A DNA stretch of 35,943 bases from Nitrosomonas sp. JL21. Its GTDB lineage: Bacteria; Pseudomonadota; Gammaproteobacteria; Burkholderiales; Nitrosomonadaceae. Of the stretch, positions 1 to 6,430 are shown one piece after another. The notes beneath the pieces were generated by a model, which was not told where the DNA came from, did no database searches, and saw only the letters and a program-made list of their open reading frames with translations. The position numbers were made by a program, and so were the translations under genes. Where the stretch lies: contig NZ_QRCB01000033.1 in NCBI RefSeq assembly GCF_009833095.1, forward strand, positions 1 through 35,943, written 5' to 3'. Numbering within the stretch: position 1 is the first letter of the stretch; each line of letters begins with the position of its first letter.

Positions 1-237
1 CCGGAACTAGTTGACCACTACAGTTTCCCAGGCAAGGCTAAATGGCTTAAAGATCAAGGCGGCCTGCTCTGGCAAATCAACCGACCAAACAATCCTCACG
101 TAATCAAAACCGGCCATTCAAGCGGATTACCGATTGACCCATCGTTCATTGATGAAGATATCGTCAATGACGGCGATGTCGATGACCTGTGCAATAGCAT
201 CGCTGAATTGCTTGAGAAACTGGACGGCGCGTCATGA
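1..237 (+). CDS. C-terminal fragment of a phage-type deoxynucleotide monophosphate kinase-like protein (5' end outside window)
   Basis: An open frame enters from the left edge and runs 78 codons to TGA at 235-237. The visible part reads as the end of a P-loop nucleotide kinase of the phage dNMP-kinase kind. It has a Trp-x-Ile-x-Arg-Pro strand, a short His-containing linker, then Ile-x-Asp-Glu-Asp-Ile-Val-Asn-Asp-Gly-Asp followed by a Leu-rich terminal helix. The 'xNDGxxxDL...V' ending is typical of these kinases. The P-loop itself would lie outside the window, so the assignment rests on C-terminal similarity alone. The stop overlaps the ATG of the next small gene (ATGA), which suggests translational coupling in a phage-style operon. 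Function is tentative. Confidence 0.45.
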   Translation, partial: PELVDHYSFPGKAKWLKDQGGLLWQINRPNNPHVIKTGHSSGLPIDPSFIDEDIVNDGDVDDLCNSIAELLEKLDGAS

Positions 238-368
238 GTACATTGCCGCCAGATATGAAAAATTTCCGTGCGAACAAAACCTATTCGTTGGGTATTTTGA
301 CATTATCAGTAATCAACCTAGTGGCTCTACTTGCTCTGATCGCGCACATGGATGAGCAACTACACTAG
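234..368 (+). CDS. Small single-span membrane protein, 44 aa, possibly cut short by an in-frame amber codon
   Basis: The ATG at 234 overlaps the upstream stop by ATGA. The frame encodes 44 residues: a polar N-terminus of about 18 residues, one hydrophobic helix rich in Leu, Ile and Val (about residues 19-38), and a short acidic tail. After the TAG at 366-368 the same frame stays open for 17 more codons, ending at TAG 420-422, and encodes an Ala/Lys-rich amphipathic stretch ending in Cys-Gly. The original protein was therefore perhaps 62 residues and has acquired a nonsense codon, in line with decay elsewhere in this block. I do not recognise the family. Coupling and placement suggest a phage accessory membrane protein. 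Confidence 0.45.
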   Translation: MSTLPPDMKNFRANKTYSLGILTLSVINLVALLALIAHMDEQLH

Positions 369-438
369 GCGCGAATAGGGCAGATCAAAGCTGCCGAAGC
401 TGTAAAGAAAATATGCGGCTAGTTGATTTATAGACTAA

Positions 439-461
439 CAAATGAGAATGGAAATCATTTG
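439..461. promoter_or_regulatory. Inverted repeat (operator-like) overlapping a -35 element
   Basis: CAAATGA at 439-445 and its exact complement TCATTTG at 455-461 are separated by 9 bp. The right arm overlaps the -35 hexamer of the promoter at 459-486, the usual place for a repressor operator. The regulator is unknown; a phage repressor would fit, and a weak Fur-box resemblance exists but is imperfect. Confidence 0.35.
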
Positions 462-486
462 CAAATATGGAATATTCGTATATAAT
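459..486 (+). promoter_or_regulatory. Sigma-70-like promoter
   Basis: TTGCAA at 459-464, a 16-bp spacer and a perfect TATAAT at 481-486. Transcription would start near 492-494, exactly at the foot of a perfect 8-bp hairpin. No convincing coding region follows within 200 bp, so the product may be a non-coding RNA. Confidence 0.5.
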
Positions 487-492
487 TAGATC

Positions 493-712
493 CGTAGCAA
501 TGCTTAGCCCTATTGCTACTTTCATGGCTCACAAGAGCTTGTCGCACCTTGACTACGGGTTAAAGCAAATATCTTGTAAGTATTTGAAATTTCCTAATCC
601 GCACCAGCCAGCGCAGAGAAATCTGCGTAGCCGGATGGCTGGAAGTGTTACACCCCCGGTGAGTCCTCTCTCCCTCTCTCTCTTCCCCCTACTCGCTCAC
701 CGGGTTCTTCTT
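493..712 (+). ncRNA. Candidate structured non-coding RNA in prophage remnant
   Basis: Directly after the promoter the sequence holds three strong inverted repeats. GTAGCAAT (494-501) pairs with ATTGCTAC (512-519) as a 5' hairpin. CCAGCCA (604-610) pairs with TGGCTGG (636-642), enclosing CGCAGA-GAAA-TCTGCG (612-627), a stem capped by a GNRA-type tetraloop. CCCGGTGAG (655-663) pairs with CTCACCGGG (696-704) around a 32-nt loop made almost wholly of C and T, followed by a T-rich tract (705-713) that could end transcription. The 82-codon ORF across this stretch has no recognisable protein features. The CU-rich loop could pair with purine-rich ribosome-binding sites, but that is inference. No known RNA family is recognised. 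Confidence 0.35.
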
Positions 713-713
713 T

Positions 714-878
714 AGTGCACAGGATTTCCAGGTCTGCACGAAATTAAACATATTCAAAACCCCTCAGTACTTCCGAAATGAGATTAGTCGTTTGCTCGGC
801 GAATCAATCTTCAAATGCAAAGTAATCCCGTTCCCAATCAAGGACAAACGCCTCAAAACCATAGGGGCTCAATCATGA
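714..878 (+). other. Decayed coding stretch without a start codon
   Basis: One frame is open from about 663 to TGA at 876-878 and reads as a plausible soluble, Lys- and Phe-rich protein end, but it has no ATG, GTG or usable TTG near its beginning. The stop overlaps the ATG of the next short ORF (ATGA), as expected of an old operon. It is probably the 3' end of a lost phage gene. I do not recognise the family. Confidence 0.3.
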
Positions 879-1022
879 ACCACCTAATGCTAGGTTCTCA
901 GAAAGCAAACATGCTGGACATGAGTCGTAAAGGAAGAATCAATGACAAATCTCTACTTAATCTCAGACCTGGGCAATTATGGGTACGTGGGGCAGGGAAA
1001 ATTTCAAATAAGGAAATATTAA

Positions 1023-1039
<17 letters not shown>
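875..1039 (+). pseudogene. HNH homing-endonuclease-like C-terminal scrap
   Basis: This is a 54-codon ORF. It begins Asn-His-Leu-Met-Leu-Gly-Ser-Gln, then Asn-Met-Leu-Asp-Met-Ser-Arg-Lys-Gly-Arg. This matches the end of phage HNH endonucleases, where 'NPxHLxLGTxxDNMxDMxxKGR' closes the HNH fold. A Lys-Ile-Ser-Asn-Lys-Glu-Ile patch further on resembles the helix-turn-helix tail often found in these proteins. The catalytic half is missing and the ORF runs into the ssb start, so it is a fragment. The assignment rests on one motif. Confidence 0.4.
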
Positions 1040-1429
<390 letters not shown>

Positions 1430-1446
<17 letters not shown>

Positions 1447-1687
1447 TGATTATTCAGATCTTGACCCAAAACCTCAGAGCCGCGGATATATCCATCGCGG
1501 CAAATATGGAACGCCAGAGCATTGCAGGACACAAACTGAGAACGATCTATGTCCAAAATGTAAAGTGAGAAAGAAGAGTGTCACTAAAACAAGCATCACG
1601 AAATCGATATGTGCCCAATGTGCGAGAGAATACCAGAATGAATTTTACGCCAGTGGGAGGAAAAAACGATGTGTCGCAAGGCTTTAG
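1430..1687 (+). CDS. Small zinc-ribbon protein, 85 aa
   Basis: The C-terminal half carries Cys-Pro-Lys-Cys, 16 residues, then Cys-Ala-Gln-Cys, embedded in Lys/Arg-rich sequence; this is a classic four-Cys zinc-ribbon spacing. The N-terminal half is polar and Tyr/His-rich without motifs. The ATG at 1430 lies inside the last 17 bases of the ssb frame and has no clear ribosome-binding site, so the true start is uncertain. Such short zinc-ribbon proteins are common in phage early regions. The specific role is unknown; the Cys pattern makes it more likely real than a chance ORF. Confidence 0.45.
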
Positions 1688-1758
1688 ATATTCTCATTAT
1701 CATGCTGTGCAGTTTTTTTGCTTTGAGGGTCATTGAATGGATGAGATTCATTCTATAA
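1669..1758 (+). CDS. Very small membrane protein, 29 aa
   Basis: A strong ribosome-binding sequence (GGGAGG, about 1656-1661) lies 7-8 bases before the ATG at 1669. The 29 codons encode a short basic start, a hydrophobic helix (Ile-Leu-Ile-Ile-Met-Leu-Cys-Ser-Phe-Phe-Ala-Leu) and a short tail with Trp and Arg. It overlaps the end of the zinc-ribbon ORF by 19 bases in another frame. No family is recognised. The good ribosome-binding site and the hydrophobic profile argue for expression; the small size keeps confidence modest. Confidence 0.35.
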   Translation: MCRKALDILIIMLCSFFALRVIEWMRFIL

Positions 1759-1794
1759 GCTTGGTTCAAACTGTAGATATAAGGACAAAATGAA

Positions 1795-1947
1795 ATGAGC
1801 TTTATCGAATGGCCGTGTGAATTGTTTTTTAGTGTTTGTACCTTTTTAGTAGCGACAAAGGCTTTATTAGCATTGATTCTTTGCGTTATCGCGAGCGCGA
1901 TGATTTTCATCGTAATAAAACAAATAATCAAGGATTTGAGGAAATAA
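1795..1947 (+). CDS. Small membrane protein, 50 aa
   Basis: ATG at 1795 follows AAGGA (1781-1785) at about 9 bases. The 50-residue product starts with a short polar segment containing Trp and Cys, then has two closely spaced hydrophobic stretches (about residues 10-20 and 23-41) and ends in a basic Lys/Arg-rich tail. It would sit in the inner membrane as one long or two short helices. It lies between the zinc-ribbon gene and the integrase fragment and is probably a phage accessory gene. No homologue is recognised. Confidence 0.4.
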   Translation: MSFIEWPCELFFSVCTFLVATKALLALILCVIASAMIFIVIKQIIKDLRK

Positions 1948-2002
1948 TTTGATATGAGACACTTTCTGGAAAAGCATTGATGGAACTACTGGAGCAGCCG
2001 AA

Positions 2003-2266
2003 ATGAAAAAAGCGACCTTCGCACCGGCCACGGACCACCCTGTTGTACCAAAATCAGCGATTGGATTAACTAATGAGCAGTTAAAGTTGCAGATCAATGA
2101 AAAGCCAGTCCATCAAGATGTAATCACATTCAGATACGTTGCAGAACGTTATATAAAAGAAGTAATCCCTCATAGGGCATTTAATACTCAGCGAGACAAT
2201 TACAAGGAATTAATCTGACTGTATAAATTCTTTGATAATCCCCCTGCCCCATCGGATATCCGGTAA
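2003..2266 (+). pseudogene. Tyrosine integrase N-terminal fragment with in-frame TGA
   Basis: ATG at 2003 has a good ribosome-binding site (GGAG about 8 bases upstream). The frame encodes an arm region and then the start of the core-binding domain, with Thr-Phe-Arg-Tyr-Val-Ala-Glu-Arg-Tyr, Ile-Pro-His-Arg-Ala and Thr-Gln-Arg-Asp-Asn-Tyr-Lys-Glu-Leu. TGA at 2216-2218 stops it after 71 residues. The same frame then continues Leu-Tyr-Lys-Phe-Phe-Asp-Asn-Pro-Pro-Ala-Pro, exactly as phage integrases do, up to TAA at 2264-2266. The TGA thus sits where a Trp (TGG) is expected. The catalytic domain is absent. The fragment marks one edge of the prophage remnant, against the convergent ada remnant. Confidence 0.65.
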
Positions 2267-2293
2267 TTCTCAGGTAGCGCAATGTGCAAGCAA

Positions 2294-2971
2294 TTACACG
2301 GGTATTCTCGATTGATATTCCCGCCGCAACAGTTCAGCTTTGCGTTCCACGCCCCAACGATAACCGGATAATCCGCCGTCGGAGCAGACGACCCGATGAC
2401 ATGGAATGGCTACCGCCAAGGTATTGGCCGCACAGGCGCCGGCAACAGCGCGTACAGATTTTGGTGCGCCGATGCGTTGGGCGATGTCCGTGTAACTGAC
2501 TTTCTCGCCGACCGGGATTTGCCGCAAAGCTTGCCAAACCCGTTGTTGAAAAGCGGTGCCGCGCATATCTAATGGCAAATCCAGGCCAATCGCCGGTGCT
2601 TCGACAAAGCCAATGACTTTGGCGATCCATTGTTCGAACTCGTTATCGCCGCCGATCAGTTCAGCCTGGGGAAAATGGTCTTGTAATTCCCGAGCCAAGC
2701 GGTCCGGATCATCGCCTAATGCAATGGCGCAAATCCCGATTTCACTGGCCGCCACCAGAATAGAACCAAGCGAGCATTCGGCTAAGGCAAAGCGGATTCG
2801 GCTATTGGTTCCGCCGGCACGATAATCGGTTGGCGTCATGCCTAACAGTTGAGGCGATTGTTCATAAAAACGGCTGTTGGAATTATAACCGGCATCATAG
2901 ATGGCCGCTGTGACCGACTGACTTTTCGTGAGTTGGTTGCCAACTGAGGGAATCAGCTGATGCAGCTTGAC
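2294..2971 (-). pseudogene. ada: 5'-truncated Ada: C-terminal O6-methylguanine-DNA methyltransferase domain
   Basis: The frame is open from 2971 (just after a TGA) to the stop at 2294. The first 44 codons keep the end of the AraC-type DNA-binding region (Ser-Val-Thr-Ala-Ala-Ile-Tyr-Asp-Ala-Gly-Tyr-Asn-Ser, Arg-Phe-Tyr-Glu). Then comes Gly-Met-Thr-Pro-Thr-Asp-Tyr-Arg-Ala-Gly-Gly and the complete methyltransferase domain with active-site Pro-Cys-His-Arg-Val-Val and Gly-Tyr-Arg-Trp-Gly. A full Ada has about 350 residues; its N-terminal phosphotriester-repair domain and most of the HTH part are missing. The first possible start is the ATG at 2839, giving a 181-aa protein without a clear ribosome-binding site. 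A free C-terminal domain can be active in this family, so the piece may still repair DNA if expressed. Confidence 0.75.
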
Positions 2972-2977
2972 TCAAAC

Positions 2978-3001
2978 TAAAAAATCTCCGGAAAAGCCGG
3001 A
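2978..3001 (-). terminator. Rho-independent terminator of the sugar-phosphate operon
   Basis: On the minus strand TCCGG-CTTTT-CCGGA is followed directly by a T-rich run (plus-strand A-run 2978-2984). It lies about 90 bases beyond the stop of the glycoamylase-like gene, at the end of the minus-strand operon. It also separates that operon from the truncated ada frame. Confidence 0.6.
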
Positions 3002-3093
3002 CCGATTCAAAAATCTTAAACAATGTCTTAATGAGTTTCATTGCAAGTTCTTCCGATCAGCTTACCATCCTGAAGATTTGTATTCTGCAAGAG

Positions 3094-4395
3094 TTATAAC
3101 CAGCCTCCTTTGAAGCCAGCTCTATGCAAGCCAATGATTATATATGAACAATTTCGCATCAATTGCCAAACAAGTTCCGTACGATAATTTTCGATCATTA
3201 ATACGATCGGCCCCTGATTAATCCCATAATGCCAAGGCGATATCCATCCATAAGGAGAGTTAGATTTTTCTGAATAGGTGGGATTAAAAGTTGCTTTGAA
3301 ACCATAGGGATTGGAGTTTGTTAAATTTATCTGATTAATGCAAAAATCCAGAGTAGGGAGTACGATCTCATGTGCGAATGGTAGCGATGCTACCACAGCC
3401 CATGGCGCAAGAGTTCCATCATCAGGGCCATACGGTACGCCTCGACCTATGTAATCAAAAAAATGACGTTCAATACCATCTATCTTCATAGTATTAGGGC
3501 CCGGACCATCACTTGCAGTAATTCCCCAGCAGCATTCATCGTACCCTTTGAAATTAAATGGATTATCTATCGCGTATTTTTGCTGCACATATGTGGCGCG
3601 GCGACTATTCTCAAAATAATCAATTCCCTTAATTCGCATAAACGCATCTTGAATATTCCTAAAATCAATCCAGATATGTGAAAGCTGGTGCGTGAATAAC
3701 GGACCAGCATATAAATAGTCATATCCGTAACAATGTTCCCACCGATAAGTCGAAGTCCACGCGGGATTATAAGAACTCTCAGGCAATGGATGATCAGGCG
3801 AACCTAATCCCAGGATATATAACAACATCGCTTCATCATAACCTTCCCATCGGTATTGGATGAAACCGCTTTCGGGTTTCCAACCATGTGTAACTGTTGT
3901 TCCCCCATTTTGGGCCCACTGCCAATCTGCTCGGCGATAAAGAGCATCAGCAAGATTACGAATTTCATTTTCGTCCTTGGTATTGGTAGAAAAGTACATT
4001 CCTGCAGTTAACGCACCAGCCAGCAGAAAAGCGGTATCTACAGTTGACAGTTCGCATTTCCACGCACGTTGTCCAGTTTGCATATCTAAGAAATGATAAT
4101 AAAAACCCTTATAACCGGTAGAGTCAGGCTGGGGACCTTGCGGGCTGTTCCAGAAGAAACGTAACGTGATCAGCGTTCGCTCGATCGCAGCGGAGCGGGT
4201 CATAAATCCACGCTCAACCGCGACAGGGTAAGAAGCTAATGCCATACCTGTGGCAGCAATACTTGCGGACCACCCGGTTGCGGTTTTGTCAACCACTAGG
4301 CCATTTGCTCGATTTGTCTCATGCAAAAAATAGCTGAATGATAGACGTTGCAGCTTGTCCAGTTCGGCATCAATTGTTAGATTTTTATTGCTCAT
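3094..4395 (-). CDS. COG5368 / glycoamylase-domain protein (PF10091-like), 433 aa
   Basis: The protein reads as a member of the 'putative glucoamylase' family (DUF2329/PF10091, (alpha/alpha)6 barrel). Known members include endo-beta-1,2-glucanases of GH144. Features seen: Asp-Lys-Leu-Gln-Arg-Leu-Ser-Phe-Ser-Tyr-Phe near the start; Trp-Ser-Ala-Ser-Ile-Ala-Ala-Thr-Gly; Gly-Phe-Tyr-Tyr-His-Phe-Leu-Asp; Glu-Leu-Ser-Thr-Val-Asp-Thr-Ala; Trp-Glu-Gly-Tyr-Asp-Glu-Ala; and Gly-Tyr-Asp-Glu-Cys-Cys-Trp-Gly-Ile-Thr-Ala. I chose the ATG at 4395; an upstream TTG at 4431 would add 12 residues. No signal peptide is visible, so it may act in the cytoplasm. It follows pgm by 102 bases in the same direction, suggesting a link to glucan turnover. 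The exact substrate cannot be read from the sequence. Confidence 0.8.
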   Translation of the reverse strand: MSNKNLTIDAELDKLQRLSFSYFLHETNRANGLVVDKTATGWSASIAATGMALASYPVAVERGFMTRSAAIERTLITLRFFWNSPQGPQPDSTGYKGFYYHFLDMQTGQRAWKCELSTVDTAFLLAGALTAGMYFSTNTKDENEIRNLADALYRRADWQWAQNGGTTVTHGWKPESGFIQYRWEGYDEAMLLYILGLGSPDHPLPESSYNPAWTSTYRWEHCYGYDYLYAGPLFTHQLSHIWIDFRNIQDAFMRIKGIDYFENSRRATYVQQKYAIDNPFNFKGYDECCWGITASDGPGPNTMKIDGIERHFFDYIGRGVPYGPDDGTLAPWAVVASLPFAHEIVLPTLDFCINQINLTNSNPYGFKATFNPTYSEKSNSPYGWISPWHYGINQGPIVLMIENYRTELVWQLMRNCSYIIIGLHRAGFKGGWL

Positions 4396-4497
4396 GGTTT
4401 CTATGGATTTGTTGATTTGGCAGAAAGTCAAAACGTGATATTAGCAAGGGTTACCAACTGGAGTGGGGAATGAAGTGCATTTTCCCATTCAAAATGG

Positions 4498-6234
4498 TTA
4501 TTTTCGAGAATCCTTGATAGAGGGCGTAGATTCTGCAAGAGCATTGGTAACTATATTGCGAGCTTGCTTGATGATGCATCGTAGATGATCCATGCTCCGA
4601 AAGCTTTCGGCATAGATCTTATAAATATCTTCAGTTCCGGATGGGCGCGCTGCAAACCACCCATATGCTGACATCACTTTCAGTCCGCCAATAAGTGCGT
4701 TATTGCCCGATGCGCGAGTAAGGATACTCTGGATTCTTTCATCAGCTAACTCTGTCAATTTAATTTGATGAGGTGAAAGTCTAGAAAGTTTTTCTTTTTG
4801 CTCTGGAGTTGCTGGCATCTCAACCCGATCATAAAACGGCTCGCCAACATTCAGCGCCAGTTGATGGTAGATTTCTCCTGGATTACGACCTAGGCGCGCC
4901 GTCATCTCAGCCGCAAGCAAAGCCGGAACAATTCCATCCTTGTCTGTGGTCCAGACTTCGCCATTTCGACGCAGAAAGGATGCGCCTGCGCTTTCTTCGC
5001 CGCCGAATCCAAGAGAACCGCTCAACAGACCCTCGGCAAACCACTTAAAGCCTACTGGAACTTCATATAATTTCCGCCCGAGTTTTTCTGTCACACGATC
5101 GATCATCTGACTGCTGACCACTGTCTTACCAATCGCTGCATTTACACTCCACTGCGGCCGATAATTGAAGAGATAAAAAATTGCTGCAACAAGGTAATGA
5201 TTAGGCGGTAATAATCCTACCTCCGGGGTGACAATCCCATGTCGGTCATGGTCAGTATCACAAGCGATCGCGATATCAAAACAATCCTTCTGATCGATTA
5301 GTCTTTGCATTGCATAAGATGAAGAAGGATCCATTCGGATTTGACCATCCCAGTCTAGCGTCATGAACTTGAAAGTGGAGTCGACGACTTCGTTCACTAC
5401 AGTAAGATTCAATCGATAATGTTCAGCAATCGGTCCCCAATAATGCACTCCGGCACCGCCCATAGGATCCACGCCGATTCTGATACTTGCGCCCCGAATC
5501 ATATCTATATCGATCACACTGTCGAGGTCATTGACATAACTGTTCATAAAGTCGTGCCGATGCGTGGTATCAGCATGTTGAGCCCGTTCAAATGGAATTC
5601 TTTTTACTCCTTGTAGACCGCGAGCAAGAAATGTGTTGGCTTTGATCTCGATCCATTTGGTAACGTTGGTAGCGGCAGGTCCACCATTCAAAGAGTTATA
5701 CTTAAAACCGCCATTATCAGGCGGATTATGCGACGGCGTAATTACAATGCCATCTGCAAATCCTGAATTTCTGTCTCGATTGTAGATAAGTATGGCGTGA
5801 GAAATCACCGGAGTGGGAGTGTATTCCTGCCCGGCTGCTAACAAAACTTCTACATTGTTGGCTGCCAATACTTCAAGTGCACTGATAAAAGCAGGCATAG
5901 AGAGTGCATGCGTGTCCCACCCGAGATAAAGAGGGCCACTGATACCGTGTTGTCTGCGGTAATCGCAGATAGCCTGGGTTATCGCCAGAATATGCCACTC
6001 GTTGAAGTTTTTTTCGAAGGAGGAACCACGATGCCCTGAAGTTCCGAAAATGACGCGTTGCGACTGGACTGAGTAATCAGGAACTTCATAATAAGCCTTC
6101 CTAAGGCTGGATGGATCTATCAATAGGCAAGCAGGAGCCTGTCTTCCTGCAAGATGACTTACAGGATGCCCGTTCAGTGAGAGCGATTCTTCAGATAAAT
6201 GAGCGAATGGCGAAATCAGAACTGGCCATGTCAT
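4498..6234 (-). CDS. pgm: Phosphoglucomutase (alpha-D-glucose phosphate-specific)
   Basis: Interconverts glucose-1-phosphate and glucose-6-phosphate, linking glycogen or nucleotide-sugar synthesis with the pentose phosphate genes upstream. The 578-aa protein has the family landmarks: Phe-Gly-Thr-Ser-Gly-His-Arg-Gly-Ser (about 63-71), catalytic-Ser loop Thr-Pro-Ser-His-Asn-Pro-Pro (Ser about 168), metal-binding Asp-Thr-Asp-His-Asp-Arg, Gly-Glu-Glu-Ser-Ala-Gly and phosphate-binding Arg-Pro-Ser-Gly-Thr-Glu near the end. E. coli Pgm has 546 residues; this one has about 20 extra at the N-terminus. ATG 6234 is the only usable start and has a GAGGTG site at good spacing. That site lies inside a 34-codon ORF whose stop overlaps this ATG. 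Confidence 0.93.
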   Translation of the reverse strand: MTWPVLISPFAHLSEESLSLNGHPVSHLAGRQAPACLLIDPSSLRKAYYEVPDYSVQSQRVIFGTSGHRGSSFEKNFNEWHILAITQAICDYRRQHGISGPLYLGWDTHALSMPAFISALEVLAANNVEVLLAAGQEYTPTPVISHAILIYNRDRNSGFADGIVITPSHNPPDNGGFKYNSLNGGPAATNVTKWIEIKANTFLARGLQGVKRIPFERAQHADTTHRHDFMNSYVNDLDSVIDIDMIRGASIRIGVDPMGGAGVHYWGPIAEHYRLNLTVVNEVVDSTFKFMTLDWDGQIRMDPSSSYAMQRLIDQKDCFDIAIACDTDHDRHGIVTPEVGLLPPNHYLVAAIFYLFNYRPQWSVNAAIGKTVVSSQMIDRVTEKLGRKLYEVPVGFKWFAEGLLSGSLGFGGEESAGASFLRRNGEVWTTDKDGIVPALLAAEMTARLGRNPGEIYHQLALNVGEPFYDRVEMPATPEQKEKLSRLSPHQIKLTELADERIQSILTRASGNNALIGGLKVMSAYGWFAARPSGTEDIYKIYAESFRSMDHLRCIIKQARNIVTNALAESTPSIKDSRK

Positions 6235-6335
6235 GGAACCACCTCAGCACCTATAGCGATAATTTTCCTATCAGTGGCAGTTTTTGCCGACTTTTCCAAC
6301 GCACTTGCTGTAGTCACAATCAAGATAACATGCAT
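6231..6335 (-). CDS. Possible 34-aa leader ORF translationally coupled to pgm
   Basis: In the 196-base gap between tkt and pgm an ATG at 6335 follows a very strong ribosome-binding sequence (GAGGAAG, 7-8 bases upstream). The 34 codons run to a TGA that overlaps the pgm ATG (ATGA). The peptide begins Met-His-Val-Ile-Leu-Ile-Val-Thr-Thr and is otherwise Ala/Lys-rich. It has no recognisable domain. Strong initiation signal plus exact overlap suggests a coupled leader peptide for pgm. It could also be the remnant of a longer gene. Confidence 0.4.
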   Translation of the reverse strand: MHVILIVTTASALEKSAKTATDRKIIAIGAEVVP

Positions 6336-6430
6336 AATCTTCTTCCTCGATTGAAGTCAGCAATGTGAATATCTAACTTCAGAATGTCGGGCAACTAACC
6401 GGCATCAACTATAGCCCTCGAGTACTGTCA

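Noticed and set aside
467..715. 82-codon plus-strand ORF
   Set aside because: No domain or sensible composition and no ribosome-binding site. It spans strong inverted repeats better explained as RNA structure.
2334..2825. Other-frame ORFs across the ada remnant
   Set aside because: The methyltransferase motifs are all in one minus-strand frame; the rest are shadows.
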